Assembly (NCBI RefSeq): GCF_028292965.1
Contig: NZ_JAQGLG010000094.1
Span: forward strand, 1-40,141
DNA from: Sphingomonas bacterium
GTDB lineage: Bacteria; Pseudomonadota; Alphaproteobacteria; Sphingomonadales; Sphingomonadaceae
DNA length: 40,141 bases
Reading direction: 5' to 3'
This document shows, piece after piece, positions 15,758-22,876 of this stretch (position 1 is its first letter; every line of letters starts with the position of its first letter). Under the pieces are notes generated by a model. That model was given only the letters and a program-made list of their open reading frames with translations, did not search any database and was not told the origin of the DNA. A program made the position numbers and the translations under genes.

Positions 15758-16789
15758 TGTGATGGTTGATCCCGACCCAGTTCCAAGTCGAACTGCCGCC
15801 AGTTGAACCGCCGTCGGCGCAGGCGACGAGGTACTGGCTGCCTGGCGAGAAGCCCGCCGGCAGAAACCCGTCGCTGTTGCGGATCGCGTCGCAGATGCCG
15901 CGAAACTGAGAGCGGCCATGAACGCGGATCTCCTTGCCGCGCCCGACCAGCCATTCGTCGTCGCTCGTGTAGCGGACATTGGCCATGACCGTCAGCTTTC
16001 GCATGTCGCCTTGCGGAAAGCGGGTCGACGAGATGGCATAGTCGCCGAAGGCAGGCGGCGTCGCGTCGTCGGCCAATTTGGCGAGGATGGCCTTGAAAAG
16101 CAGCCATTCGTTGCGCTTCACCCGTCGCACGCCGGTAAAGCCGGCCAGTGATTCCGGAAACGAAGTCGCGAGCACGGTGCGGCTGCGCGCTTCGGTAACA
16201 AGGCCGGGACCGGCCACCAGTCCTGCGACGAGCTCGGCCAGGTCATCGATCGCATCGAAACTCGGTGCGCCGAGGTCGAGGATCAGGTCGGTGTCGCGAA
16301 TCGAGGTGCCGAGTTGCGTGAGAAATGCCCCCGCACGGGTCGCGAAGTCGGAATCGAGCATCTCATCGAGGCGGCAGCGAAGCGCCACGCCGCAGCCGCC
16401 AATCCGGACGATGTCGCGGACCGCCGCCTGATAGGGAAGGTAGCGGTCCATGCAGGTCACCGGGATTGCCGGGACGCCGCGCAGCGCCGCTTCGTCGAAC
16501 ATGAAGCGCAACGGGTGGCGGCCGTCGGCCATTGTCGTGCCCGTCGTCATGTGGCCGGCGTCCAGCAGAAAGGGCGAGTGTCCCACGTTTCGAACAGGCG
16601 CTTCCCGAATTTCTCGAGATGCGCATCGACGGTCTTCTTGGGCTTCTGCTCCTCGAAGTCATAGTCGGGATCGAGCATTTCGACGAGCGGCATGATGAGG
16701 TTCTTCTGTTCCTGCTCGAGCCTCCGGAGCGCGAGGTATTCTCCTTGGCGCCAGCGAAGCAGCGGGACATAGCCCAATGGCCTGATCAT
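15714..16789 (-). pseudogene. Beta-family protein gene, broken by a -1 frame change at a slippery heptamer
   Basis: The N-terminal part (16789 to 16547, 80 residues) reads MIRPLGYVPLLRWRQGEYLA..., the start of the Beta/sce7725-type family, and ends soon after KRLFETWDTRPF. The remainder (GHSPFLLDAGHM onward, to the stop at 15714) continues in the -1 frame. Adding one base would give a single 358-residue protein. Segments such as LILDLG, GLVAGPGLV and WLLFKAIL suggest a beta/alpha barrel-like fold. GGGGAG lies before the ATG, 13 bases after the XRE-ImmA stop, so it is third in that operon. It may be a pseudogene, a sequencing error in the CCCTTTC run, or use programmed frameshifting. Confidence 0.75.
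16526..16574 (-). other. candidate -1 frameshift signal in the Beta-family gene
   Basis: On the minus strand the zero frame reads C CCT TTC at 16574-16568, which is the X XXY YYZ form for -1 slippage and leads exactly into the frame that encodes the rest of the protein. Ten bases downstream, CGGCCA (16557-16552) can pair with TGGCCG (16531-16526), giving a 6-base stem with a 20-base loop. CCC/TTT slippage sites are usually weak in bacteria, so simple mutation remains at least as likely. Confidence 0.35.
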
Positions 16790-16802
16790 TGGCTTCTCCC
16801 CT

Positions 16803-18068
16803 TCAGAGACCGAATTGCCGGCGGACGTCGCCAGCCCCCACAAGGTTGCGCAACAAGGTATAATCCCGCGCTTCGCGACGAACCCGACCGGCGATTACAG
16901 CTTGCCCTACCTTGAAGCGCTTCGCGTCGCTGGCCACGGCTTGCTCCGTGCGAGTGAAGCGCGACGCCGCTGCCTTCCAATTATCGGCCGGAAGCAGTGC
17001 CTCCTGGGCAAACACATCCGCCTCGCGCTCGATCTCGTCGGTCGCTGCGGATTCGGTGTCGTCGAATATCGCTGCGATGCCGTCACGGTCGATATGGAGC
17101 TTGAGGTGGCCGATCTCATGGAGGAGGGTGAACCAGAAATTGTCGAGACGGTCGTGCCGCAATGTTAGGCCGACAATCGCATGCCGGCCGAACGCGGTCA
17201 TTGCTGCGCCATCGAGCAACGTTCCCGGCAAGTGCCGCTCGACGACGAGCGAAATGCCGATCGAGCGAAGATGCGTCACCGCCAGTGCCGCCCCGTTCGG
17301 CTCAAGGGTCAAGGCGACCAGCGCGGCGACCCATGCATCATCGATCCTGGCCGGATCGAAAACTGCCTCGGGCGGATCGCGGTCGGCCAGCTGGCGAATA
17401 CGAGCCTCCCATGCCGAGAGCGCCGCCTCGAGCACCACACCACTGGCACGCACCGACTTACGGTGCAACGCAGCCGACGCGTAGCGCGCCTGCGCATTTG
17501 CCAGATAGGACGGCACCAGCGTACTTGCGGCCTTGCGGGCTTGCGCCGGTGTCCCCGTAAAGTCCTCGAACCAGCCGCGTTTCGCCATCTCGGAGACTGG
17601 AAAGCTCGCCCACGAGGTCGGATCGAACGACCCGAAATCGTCGGAGCCAAGCAATTCGGCGCGCTTGTGTATGTGGATGCCGAGAGCATCGGCGACCTCG
17701 ACCAAGCGGTCGAGGCTCGCCGAGCGGTAGCGCTCCGCCTCGTAGCGCTGGATCTGCTGTTCCTTGACCCCGATATACTCACCAAGTTCCTTTTGGCTCA
17801 TGCCGCGGGCAATCCGCGCCTGGATGAGGATGTCGGGCAGTTGTTGGAGTCCATCGGCCTCGAAGTCGGTGATCTCGCCCGAGCGGAGCCGGTCGTAGAG
17901 ATCGACCGCCTCTGCGAGTTCTTCGACTTGGCTATCGAGCGCCGCCTTTTGTGCGGTGGCCACGACCGCCGGCACGCTGGCATCACCGGCGTCGATTGCG
18001 AGGCGAGCCTGCCGCATCTTGTCGAGCTGGGCTCGCGTCGAACGATACTGTCTTTCGTTGGTGATCAT
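16803..18068 (-). CDS. XRE-type helix-turn-helix fused to ImmA/IrrE metallopeptidase
   Basis: The 421-residue cytosolic protein has a helical N-terminal region (1-70). A Cro/CI-type HTH follows at about 77-133 (DILIQARIARGMSQKELGEY, then IGVKEQQIQRYEAERYRSAS). The C-terminal ImmA/IrrE domain has a zinc-protease motif H317-E-I-G-H321 in TLLHEIGHLKLH and a third ligand in EIEREADVFAQEALLP. Such proteins act as DNA-binding repressors that can cleave a partner, as in ICE and DdrO/IrrE-type switches. It overlaps the DUF6932-like gene by 4 bases (ATGA), and the palindrome at 18534-18553 is its likely operator. An antitoxin role is inferred. Confidence 0.88.
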   Translation of the reverse strand: MITNERQYRSTRAQLDKMRQARLAIDAGDASVPAVVATAQKAALDSQVEELAEAVDLYDRLRSGEITDFEADGLQQLPDILIQARIARGMSQKELGEYIGVKEQQIQRYEAERYRSASLDRLVEVADALGIHIHKRAELLGSDDFGSFDPTSWASFPVSEMAKRGWFEDFTGTPAQARKAASTLVPSYLANAQARYASAALHRKSVRASGVVLEAALSAWEARIRQLADRDPPEAVFDPARIDDAWVAALVALTLEPNGAALAVTHLRSIGISLVVERHLPGTLLDGAAMTAFGRHAIVGLTLRHDRLDNFWFTLLHEIGHLKLHIDRDGIAAIFDDTESAATDEIEREADVFAQEALLPADNWKAAASRFTRTEQAVASDAKRFKVGQAVIAGRVRREARDYTLLRNLVGAGDVRRQFGL

Positions 18069-18532
18069 GCGGCCGCTCCTTTTGGCGACGCGAGCGTCAC
18101 GCGGACTATACCCTTTGGGCGACCCGAGAATTTGTCGACCTGGAAGAAATCGAGAAATGTCTGGCCCGGCAGATTCTCGGTCGACGTTAGGAACATCTCT
18201 CCGAGGAACTTGCGCTTTTGCGCCGCTCGCTTGTCCTCGAATCGAAGTAGGACTGGGTCCAGTTGCCCAAAGTCTACGCCTTGCCAGTCCCAGCAGCCAT
18301 CATAGTCTTCGGGATGCGGCTTGGCAGTGGTGAAGCTTCCGTCGAGGTAAAGCGTCGTGCAGTGCGCGGCTGCGAGCGCCTCGGCCATTCGTCGGAAGCC
18401 GTCGTAAAGCCAGCGTCGGTGAGGCGTCGTCGCGAAACGGTCGGCGATTTCCTGCAGCGTCGCGTCGTGGATACCCGGCGGAAGCACCGCCCAGGGAGTG
18501 GGAGAACCGAGTTCGACAAAATCCGGTATCAT
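18065..18532 (-). CDS. DUF6932-like minimal nucleotidyltransferase-type protein
   Basis: The 155-residue protein begins MIPDF..., followed by VLPPGIHDATLQEIADRFAT, the start pattern of DUF6932. Residues 64-78 (DGSFTTAKPHPEDYD) fit the nucleotidyltransferase motif: G65-S66, nine spacer residues, then D76-x-D78. Related enzymes transfer nucleotides to tRNA or proteins, and several are toxins paired with HTH antitoxins (AbiE, MenA, HEPN-MNT). It is first in the operon with the XRE-ImmA gene. There is no ribosome site: the ATG follows the upstream palindrome by one base, so translation is probably leaderless. Toxin activity is inferred from context. Confidence 0.75.
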   Translation of the reverse strand: MIPDFVELGSPTPWAVLPPGIHDATLQEIADRFATTPHRRWLYDGFRRMAEALAAAHCTTLYLDGSFTTAKPHPEDYDGCWDWQGVDFGQLDPVLLRFEDKRAAQKRKFLGEMFLTSTENLPGQTFLDFFQVDKFSGRPKGIVRVTLASPKGAAA

Positions 18533-18533
18533 G

Positions 18534-18553
18534 ACACAACAATATAGTTGTGT
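18534..18553. promoter_or_regulatory. palindromic operator/promoter of the DUF6932 - XRE-ImmA - Beta operon
   Basis: ACACAAC-AATATA-GTTGTGT is a perfect inverted repeat with 7-base arms. On the minus strand its centre supplies TATATT, a good -10 box, placed so that transcription would start at or next to the ATG at 18532. A repressor bound here would block the promoter directly, which fits autoregulation by the HTH protein of the same operon. A -35 box is poor. Confidence 0.7.
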
Positions 18554-18824
18554 TTAAGCAAAAGTCCAGACCCTTGAACAGGCCGTTGGGAGAAAGCGAA
18601 AGGACCACACCGAGATAGCAGCGGCCGTCGGCGACGCTGGAAGTATGCGGGCCGGTGGGTCGAACATTGGCGCTACAGGTTTGAGCCCAGGTGTGAGGCG
18701 GCACGTTCCAGCGACCGCGAGCTCACCGTCCCGGAGAAGAGCCCAATTCACCGACGAACGGCTTTTAGCGAAGCAGATTCGCAAACTCCCTCAGCACACC
18801 CCCGTTCATCCGCCGTTCACCGCA

Positions 18825-18863
18825 TTGACTACAGACGTAATCATCAAGATTACACACGTAGTC
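18825..18863 (+). promoter_or_regulatory. promoter with paired BlaI-type operators
   Basis: Two dyads, GACTACAGACGTAATC (18827-18842) and GATTACACACGTAGTC (18848-18863), are near reverse complements of each other. Each has the GACTAC/GTAATC half sites typical of BlaI/MecI operators. A -35 TTGACT (18825-18830) and a weak -10 at 18848 (17-base gap) overlap them, so bound repressor would block RNA polymerase. The blaI-like gene begins 20 bases downstream, which fits autorepression. The 18554-18824 stretch upstream shows nothing I can name. Confidence 0.75.
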
Positions 18864-18882
18864 AGTACGGGAGCGAGTCGAA

Positions 18883-19251
18883 ATGCCCGAGCGTATCAGC
18901 GATGCCGAGCATGCCGTGATGGAGGTGCTGTGGGACGAGAGCCCGCTCACCGCCCAGGATGTCTCCGAACGCATCTCGTCCGACAAGGATTGGTCGGCCA
19001 ACACGGTCAAGACCCTGCTCGGCCGGCTGCTCGCCAAGAGCGTCATCGCGCACGTCGCCGATGGCCGGCGCTACCTCTATCGCCCGCTCGTCGCGCGTGA
19101 CGATTATGTCGCGGGGGAGAGCCGCAAGCTGATGGACCGGCTGTTCGGCGGCAAGCTGACGCCGCTGGTCGCCCATCTCGCCGAGCGCGACGAACTGACC
19201 GCGCAGGACATTGCCGAGATCGAGGCGCTGCTCAAGGGCCTCAAGTCGTGA
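18883..19251 (+). CDS. BlaI/MecI/CopY-family transcriptional repressor
   Basis: The 122-residue protein has the winged-helix DNA-binding domain (ISDAEHAVMEVLWDESPLTA, then WSANTVKTLLGRLLAKSVIA and DGRRYLYRPLVARDDYV). A C-terminal dimerisation helix region follows. In this family proteolysis by the partner BlaR1-type protease frees the operator. GGGAG precedes the ATG. It overlaps the next gene by 4 bases (GTGA), and paired operators sit just upstream. Confidence 0.93.
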   Translation: MPERISDAEHAVMEVLWDESPLTAQDVSERISSDKDWSANTVKTLLGRLLAKSVIAHVADGRRYLYRPLVARDDYVAGESRKLMDRLFGGKLTPLVAHLAERDELTAQDIAEIEALLKGLKS

Positions 19252-20894
19252 GCGCGCTGATCCCCTGGGCGATCGAGGCGTTGATCGCCTCGACCCTGCT
19301 CATGCTGCTGGTGCTCGCGCTGCGTGGGCCGGTGCGGCGCGCCTTCGGGCCCGATATCGCCTATCTGCTGTGGCTGTTGCCGGTGCTGCGCCTGATGCTG
19401 CCGCCCCTGCCGCAGTCCTTGTCGCAAGGCTGGCATCAGGCGGTGGTCGCACCCGTCTCGCAGGCCAGCGAAACCTTCACCATCCTCGTGGCCGAACCCC
19501 TCGGCTTCAGCGGGGGTGCCGCCGCGCCGGATCCGCAAACCCCGCTGCTTGGTCCAGCCCTGGTCATGCTCTGGGTTTTCGGCGCGGCGGCCTTCATCCT
19601 GTGGCACACGCTGGCGCATGCCCGCTTCTGCCGGCGCATGCTCGCCGAGCAGCGCGGCGGCGCGGCGATGGCCGACGGCGTCCACGTCATCGAGACCGAC
19701 GCCGCACGCGGGCCGCTCGCCTTCGGCATCTGGCGTCGTTACGTCGCCTTTCCGCGCGATTTCGTCGAGCGGTACGATGCCGATGAGCGTGACCTGGCGC
19801 TGGCGCATGAGCTTGGCCACCATGCCCGTGGCGATCTGATCGCCAATTGGGCGGCGCTGGTCGTGCTCGCGCTGCACTGGTTCAATCCGATCGCCTGGCG
19901 TGCCTTCCGTGCGTTCCGCGCCGATCAGGAAATCGCCAACGACGCCCGCGTGCTGGCCGGGCGCGATGCGGTCACGCGGCATCTCTATGCCTGCGCGATC
20001 GTCAAGGCCGCGCATGGCGGAGCGGTATCGGCCGCCTGCCACCTTCATACCATCGAAGATCTGAAAGGGAGACTGAGGATGCTTACTACTAACCGCCCAT
20101 CGCGGGCCCGACTGATGAGCGGCATCGGCGTGATCGCCTTGCTGACCACCGCCGGCCTTGCCACCACCGCCTCCGGCACCCAGGCCGCCGAGCGCGTGCG
20201 CACGAAGGTCGAGCAGGCCACTGGCGTCAAGCTCGACGAACTGCGCCTGCCGGTCGCCTTCCAGTCGGCCCCGCCGGCCCCGCCGCCCGCACCCGAGGCA
20301 CCCACGGCGATGCCCGCGCCGCCGCCGCCGCCCGCTCCGCCGGCGCTCAGCGCCGATGGCCACCAGCGGCATCACTATCGCGTGGTCATCCGCGACCGTG
20401 ACGGTCATGTCACCGAAACCGATAGCGACACTCCGCCGGACATGGCGGCCATCGGCCCGGTGCCGCCCGTTCCGCCTATGCCTCCGATCCCGGGGATGCA
20501 CAGCCGATCGGAGGTGCGCATCATCCGGCGCGATCACGACGGCCATATGATGACCGAAAACTTCATGGGCAACATGCCCGAGATCAGCAGCGCCAATTGC
20601 GAAGGGCCCGACACCGCCCGGCCGCCGGTGATGCACAAGGACAGGGACGGCAAGCGCATCATCATCATTTGCCACAATCGCATCGAGCGCATGGCGCATG
20701 ACGGCGCGGCGATGGCGGCGCGCTCGCCCGATATCGAGCGTCGCGCCTACACCCATGCGCTGGAGGGGCTGCGTGATGCGCGGAGCCGGATCGCCGGCAA
20801 GACCTCGATGAGCTCCGAAGCGCGCGCCCAGGCATTGCAGGGGATCGACGAGGCGATCCGCGAGGTCGAGGGCGATCTCGCCAAGGTGAACTGA
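19248..20894 (+). CDS. BlaR1-like M56 membrane metallopeptidase with unusual sensor tail
   Basis: The 548-residue protein has N-terminal membrane helices (IEALIASTLLMLLVLAL, IAYLLWLLPVLRLML, LVMLWVFGAAAFILW). The M56 zinc site HELGHH is at 187-192, with WFNPIAWRAFRAFRADQEIA and the ligand-bearing E after it. A further helix (LMSGIGVIALLTTAGLATTA) leads to an outside domain. That domain is not a penicillin-binding fold: it is a Pro-rich linker followed by three RD.DG-type segments, so beta-lactam sensing is doubtful. It probably senses an envelope signal and inactivates the BlaI-like repressor. It starts at GTG 19248, overlapping that gene. Confidence 0.88.
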   Translation: MSALIPWAIEALIASTLLMLLVLALRGPVRRAFGPDIAYLLWLLPVLRLMLPPLPQSLSQGWHQAVVAPVSQASETFTILVAEPLGFSGGAAAPDPQTPLLGPALVMLWVFGAAAFILWHTLAHARFCRRMLAEQRGGAAMADGVHVIETDAARGPLAFGIWRRYVAFPRDFVERYDADERDLALAHELGHHARGDLIANWAALVVLALHWFNPIAWRAFRAFRADQEIANDARVLAGRDAVTRHLYACAIVKAAHGGAVSAACHLHTIEDLKGRLRMLTTNRPSRARLMSGIGVIALLTTAGLATTASGTQAAERVRTKVEQATGVKLDELRLPVAFQSAPPAPPPAPEAPTAMPAPPPPPAPPALSADGHQRHHYRVVIRDRDGHVTETDSDTPPDMAAIGPVPPVPPMPPIPGMHSRSEVRIIRRDHDGHMMTENFMGNMPEISSANCEGPDTARPPVMHKDRDGKRIIIICHNRIERMAHDGAAMAARSPDIERRAYTHALEGLRDARSRIAGKTSMSSEARAQALQGIDEAIREVEGDLAKVN

Positions 20895-20896
20895 CC

Positions 20897-20934
20897 GCGT
20901 GCCTCGCGCGGGTTACCGCCCGCGCGAGGCACGC
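20897..20934 (+). terminator. strong hairpin after the BlaR1-like gene
   Basis: GCGTGCCTCGCGCGGG and its exact reverse complement form a perfect 16-base stem with loop TTACCG, starting 3 bases after the stop codon. There is no T-run, so termination may be weak or may act as an RNA-stabilising hairpin. Confidence 0.7.
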
Positions 20935-20953
20935 CATCCAGACCGTATCGAGG

Positions 20954-21051
20954 CCGTCACCCCGGACTTGTTCCGGGGTCCACCGTACCGCGCAAGAGGG
21001 GACCGGTTTGCTCGTGGAACGGTGGATGCCGGAACAAGTCCGGCATGACGG
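20954..21051. repeat. REPIN-like inverted repeat, family 2
   Basis: Left arm CCGTCACCCCGGACTTGTTC, then CGGGGTCCACCGT; right arm ACGGTGGATGCCGGAACAAG, then TCCGGCATGACGG. Each arm folds as CCGGA-CTTGT-TCCGG. A single right arm occurs at 29889-29917. The layout matches family 1 with different stem bases but the same CTTGT loop. Confidence 0.85.
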
Positions 21052-21165
21052 ATCGCTGTAACGGCGAGGGCGTCAAGCTGATTCAAATTAGCCAATTCCG
21101 ATGTCTTAATAGTGCCATGCGCACGCTGGATCACCTCATCTGTCAGCCCGTCCGGATTCGACGAA

Positions 21166-21228
21166 ATTCCCTGCCAGCCGCGGCGAAAATTGATAAAATT
21201 CCCTGCCATTTCCCTGCCGGCAGGGAAT
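21166..21228. repeat. cluster of TTCCCTGCC words
   Basis: ATTCCCTGCC occurs at 21166-21175 and 21198-21207. TTCCCTGCCGGCAGGGAA, a perfect 18-base palindrome, is at 21210-21227. The cluster lies in the 399-base gap before the metallo-hydrolase gene; the rest of that gap holds only the terminator hairpin and the family 2 repeat. It could be a regulator-binding array or part of a dispersed repeat. Confidence 0.65.
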
Positions 21229-21293
21229 CCGGGCTTCCGCTCGCGCCACAGCGCGGTCTTGCGTTCGCCCGACGCAGCCGCCATCTGCTCTTC

Positions 21294-22151
21294 ATGGCCG
21301 ACCAACAGCCCGGCGTGCCGGAACAGCTCGAACCGCTGGTGGCGCGCCTGCTCGCGCCCAACCCGTCTCATTTCACCTTTACCGGCACGCAGGTGCATCT
21401 CGTCGGCACCACCGACCTGGCGGTGATCGATCCCGGCCCCGATGATCCCGAACATGTCGCCGCGATCCTCCGCGCGATCGTCGGCCGGCGGGTGTCGGCG
21501 ATCGTCATCACCCATACGCATCGCGATCACAGTCCGGGCTCGCGCCCGCTGGCGGCGGCGACGGGCGCGCCGATCGTCGGTTGCGCGCCGCTGGCGCTCG
21601 AGGATCTCGGTCCGCGCGCCGATGCCAGCTTCGACGGCGACTATGCGCCTGATCTCGTGCTGGCGGATGGCGAGAGCGTTGCCGGGCAGGGCTGGACGCT
21701 GACCGCGGTCGCGACGCCAGGCCACACCTCCAACCATCTCTGCTTCGCGCTCCCTGAAACCAAGGCGCTGTTCAGCGGCGACCATGTCATGGGCTGGTCG
21801 ACGAGCATCGTCTCGCCGCCCGATGGCGACATGGCGGCCTATATGGCCAGCCTCGACAAGCTGCTTTCGCGCGACGACCGCATTTATTATCCGGCGCATG
21901 GCGACCCGGTCGACCGCCCGCAGCGCCTGGTGCGCGGTATGCTCGGCCACCGCAAGCAGCGCGAGGGACAGATATTGCGGCTGCTGCGCGAGGGGCCTGA
22001 CGACATCCCGGCGATGACGGTGAAGATGTATGTCGGGCTCGACCAACGCCTGTTGCCCGCCGCCGAGCGATCGGTGCTGGCGCATCTCATCGATCTGCGC
22101 GACCGTGGGCTGGTGACCGAGGCTGGTTCGACATGGGAGATGGCGGCATGA
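21294..22151 (+). CDS. MBL-fold metallo-hydrolase (beta-lactamase-like fold)
   Basis: The 285-residue cytosolic protein has the metal motif VITHTHRDHSPG (HxHxDH), then TPGHTSNHLCF with the next His, FSGDHVMG with the bridging Asp, and YPAHGDPV with the last His. The C-terminal part (AERSVLAHLIDLRDRGLVTE) resembles the small winged-helix-like end of LACTB2-type nucleases, so an RNA-processing or glyoxalase-like role is possible. The ATG at 21294 begins the family homology; more upstream in-frame starts cross the repeat region. It is first in a likely operon with the DUF4230 gene. Confidence 0.85.
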   Translation: MADQQPGVPEQLEPLVARLLAPNPSHFTFTGTQVHLVGTTDLAVIDPGPDDPEHVAAILRAIVGRRVSAIVITHTHRDHSPGSRPLAAATGAPIVGCAPLALEDLGPRADASFDGDYAPDLVLADGESVAGQGWTLTAVATPGHTSNHLCFALPETKALFSGDHVMGWSTSIVSPPDGDMAAYMASLDKLLSRDDRIYYPAHGDPVDRPQRLVRGMLGHRKQREGQILRLLREGPDDIPAMTVKMYVGLDQRLLPAAERSVLAHLIDLRDRGLVTEAGSTWEMAA

Positions 22152-22837
22152 GCTTCATCGGCAAGTTCGCCGCCGCACTGGCGTTGATCGCGCTGTTCAT
22201 CGCCGGCGGTTTCTGGGCGGTCGGCCATTATGTGAGCAACAAGTTCGCCAGCCCCGATCCGGTGACCATCGCCAGTGGTTCGGTCGCCGGCCTGCGCGAG
22301 CAGAACCGGCTGTCGGCGTTCCAGGCCAGCTTCGTCGCGGTGACGACGTCGACCGTGTCGCAGTTCGGGCTGAGCACCAAGAAGACGATGATCACCCCGG
22401 GCACGGTGCGCTACGAGGTCGATCTCGCCAAGCTGACGCCGCACGACGTGACGTGGGATGCGAAGACCCAGACCCTGGGCGTCACCCTGCCGCGCATCGA
22501 AGTGTCGGCGCCGCAGATCGATCTCAACCAGATCAAGGAATATGGCGATGGCGGCCTGCTTTCGACGCTGACCGACGCCGATGCCAAGATCGACGCCGCC
22601 AACCGCACTGCCGGGCAGCAGCAACTCGTCGCCCAGGCCAATGGCGCGATGCCGATGGGCCTGGCGCGCGACGCCACGCGGCGTGCGATCGAGCGCAGCT
22701 TTGCACTGCCGCTCAGGGCAGCCGGGCTCGATGCCAAGGTCAAGGTGCGCTTCGCCGACGAGGCGAAAGATAATGACTCGGTGTGGGATGCCAGCCCGTC
22801 GATCGACGAGGTGATGCGCTTGAAGCCTTCCCGCTGA
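22148..22837 (+). CDS. DUF4230 family membrane-anchored protein
   Basis: The 229-residue protein begins with one hydrophobic helix (FAAALALIALFIAGGFWAVG), a membrane anchor with most of the chain outside the cytoplasm. The body matches DUF4230 as remembered (EQNRLSAFQASFVAVTTSTV, then GTVRYEVDLAKLTPHDVTWD and LPRIEVSAPQIDLNQIKEYG). The function of the family is unknown. The start overlaps the metallo-hydrolase stop by 4 bases (ATGA). Confidence 0.83.
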   Translation: MSFIGKFAAALALIALFIAGGFWAVGHYVSNKFASPDPVTIASGSVAGLREQNRLSAFQASFVAVTTSTVSQFGLSTKKTMITPGTVRYEVDLAKLTPHDVTWDAKTQTLGVTLPRIEVSAPQIDLNQIKEYGDGGLLSTLTDADAKIDAANRTAGQQQLVAQANGAMPMGLARDATRRAIERSFALPLRAAGLDAKVKVRFADEAKDNDSVWDASPSIDEVMRLKPSR

Positions 22838-22876
22838 CCGACCGAACGCCTATCTGGCCCGCATAGGGAGACCCGT

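Noticed and set aside
18554-18824. Possible gene or RNA in the gap between the DUF6932-like and BlaI-like genes
   Set aside because: Only short frames without ribosome sites; no stable long hairpin seen. It is left as promoter space.
19248-20894. Beta-lactamase resistance system (true blaI-blaR1)
   Set aside because: No beta-lactamase gene is near and the sensor region is not a penicillin-binding domain, so only the family-level call is kept.
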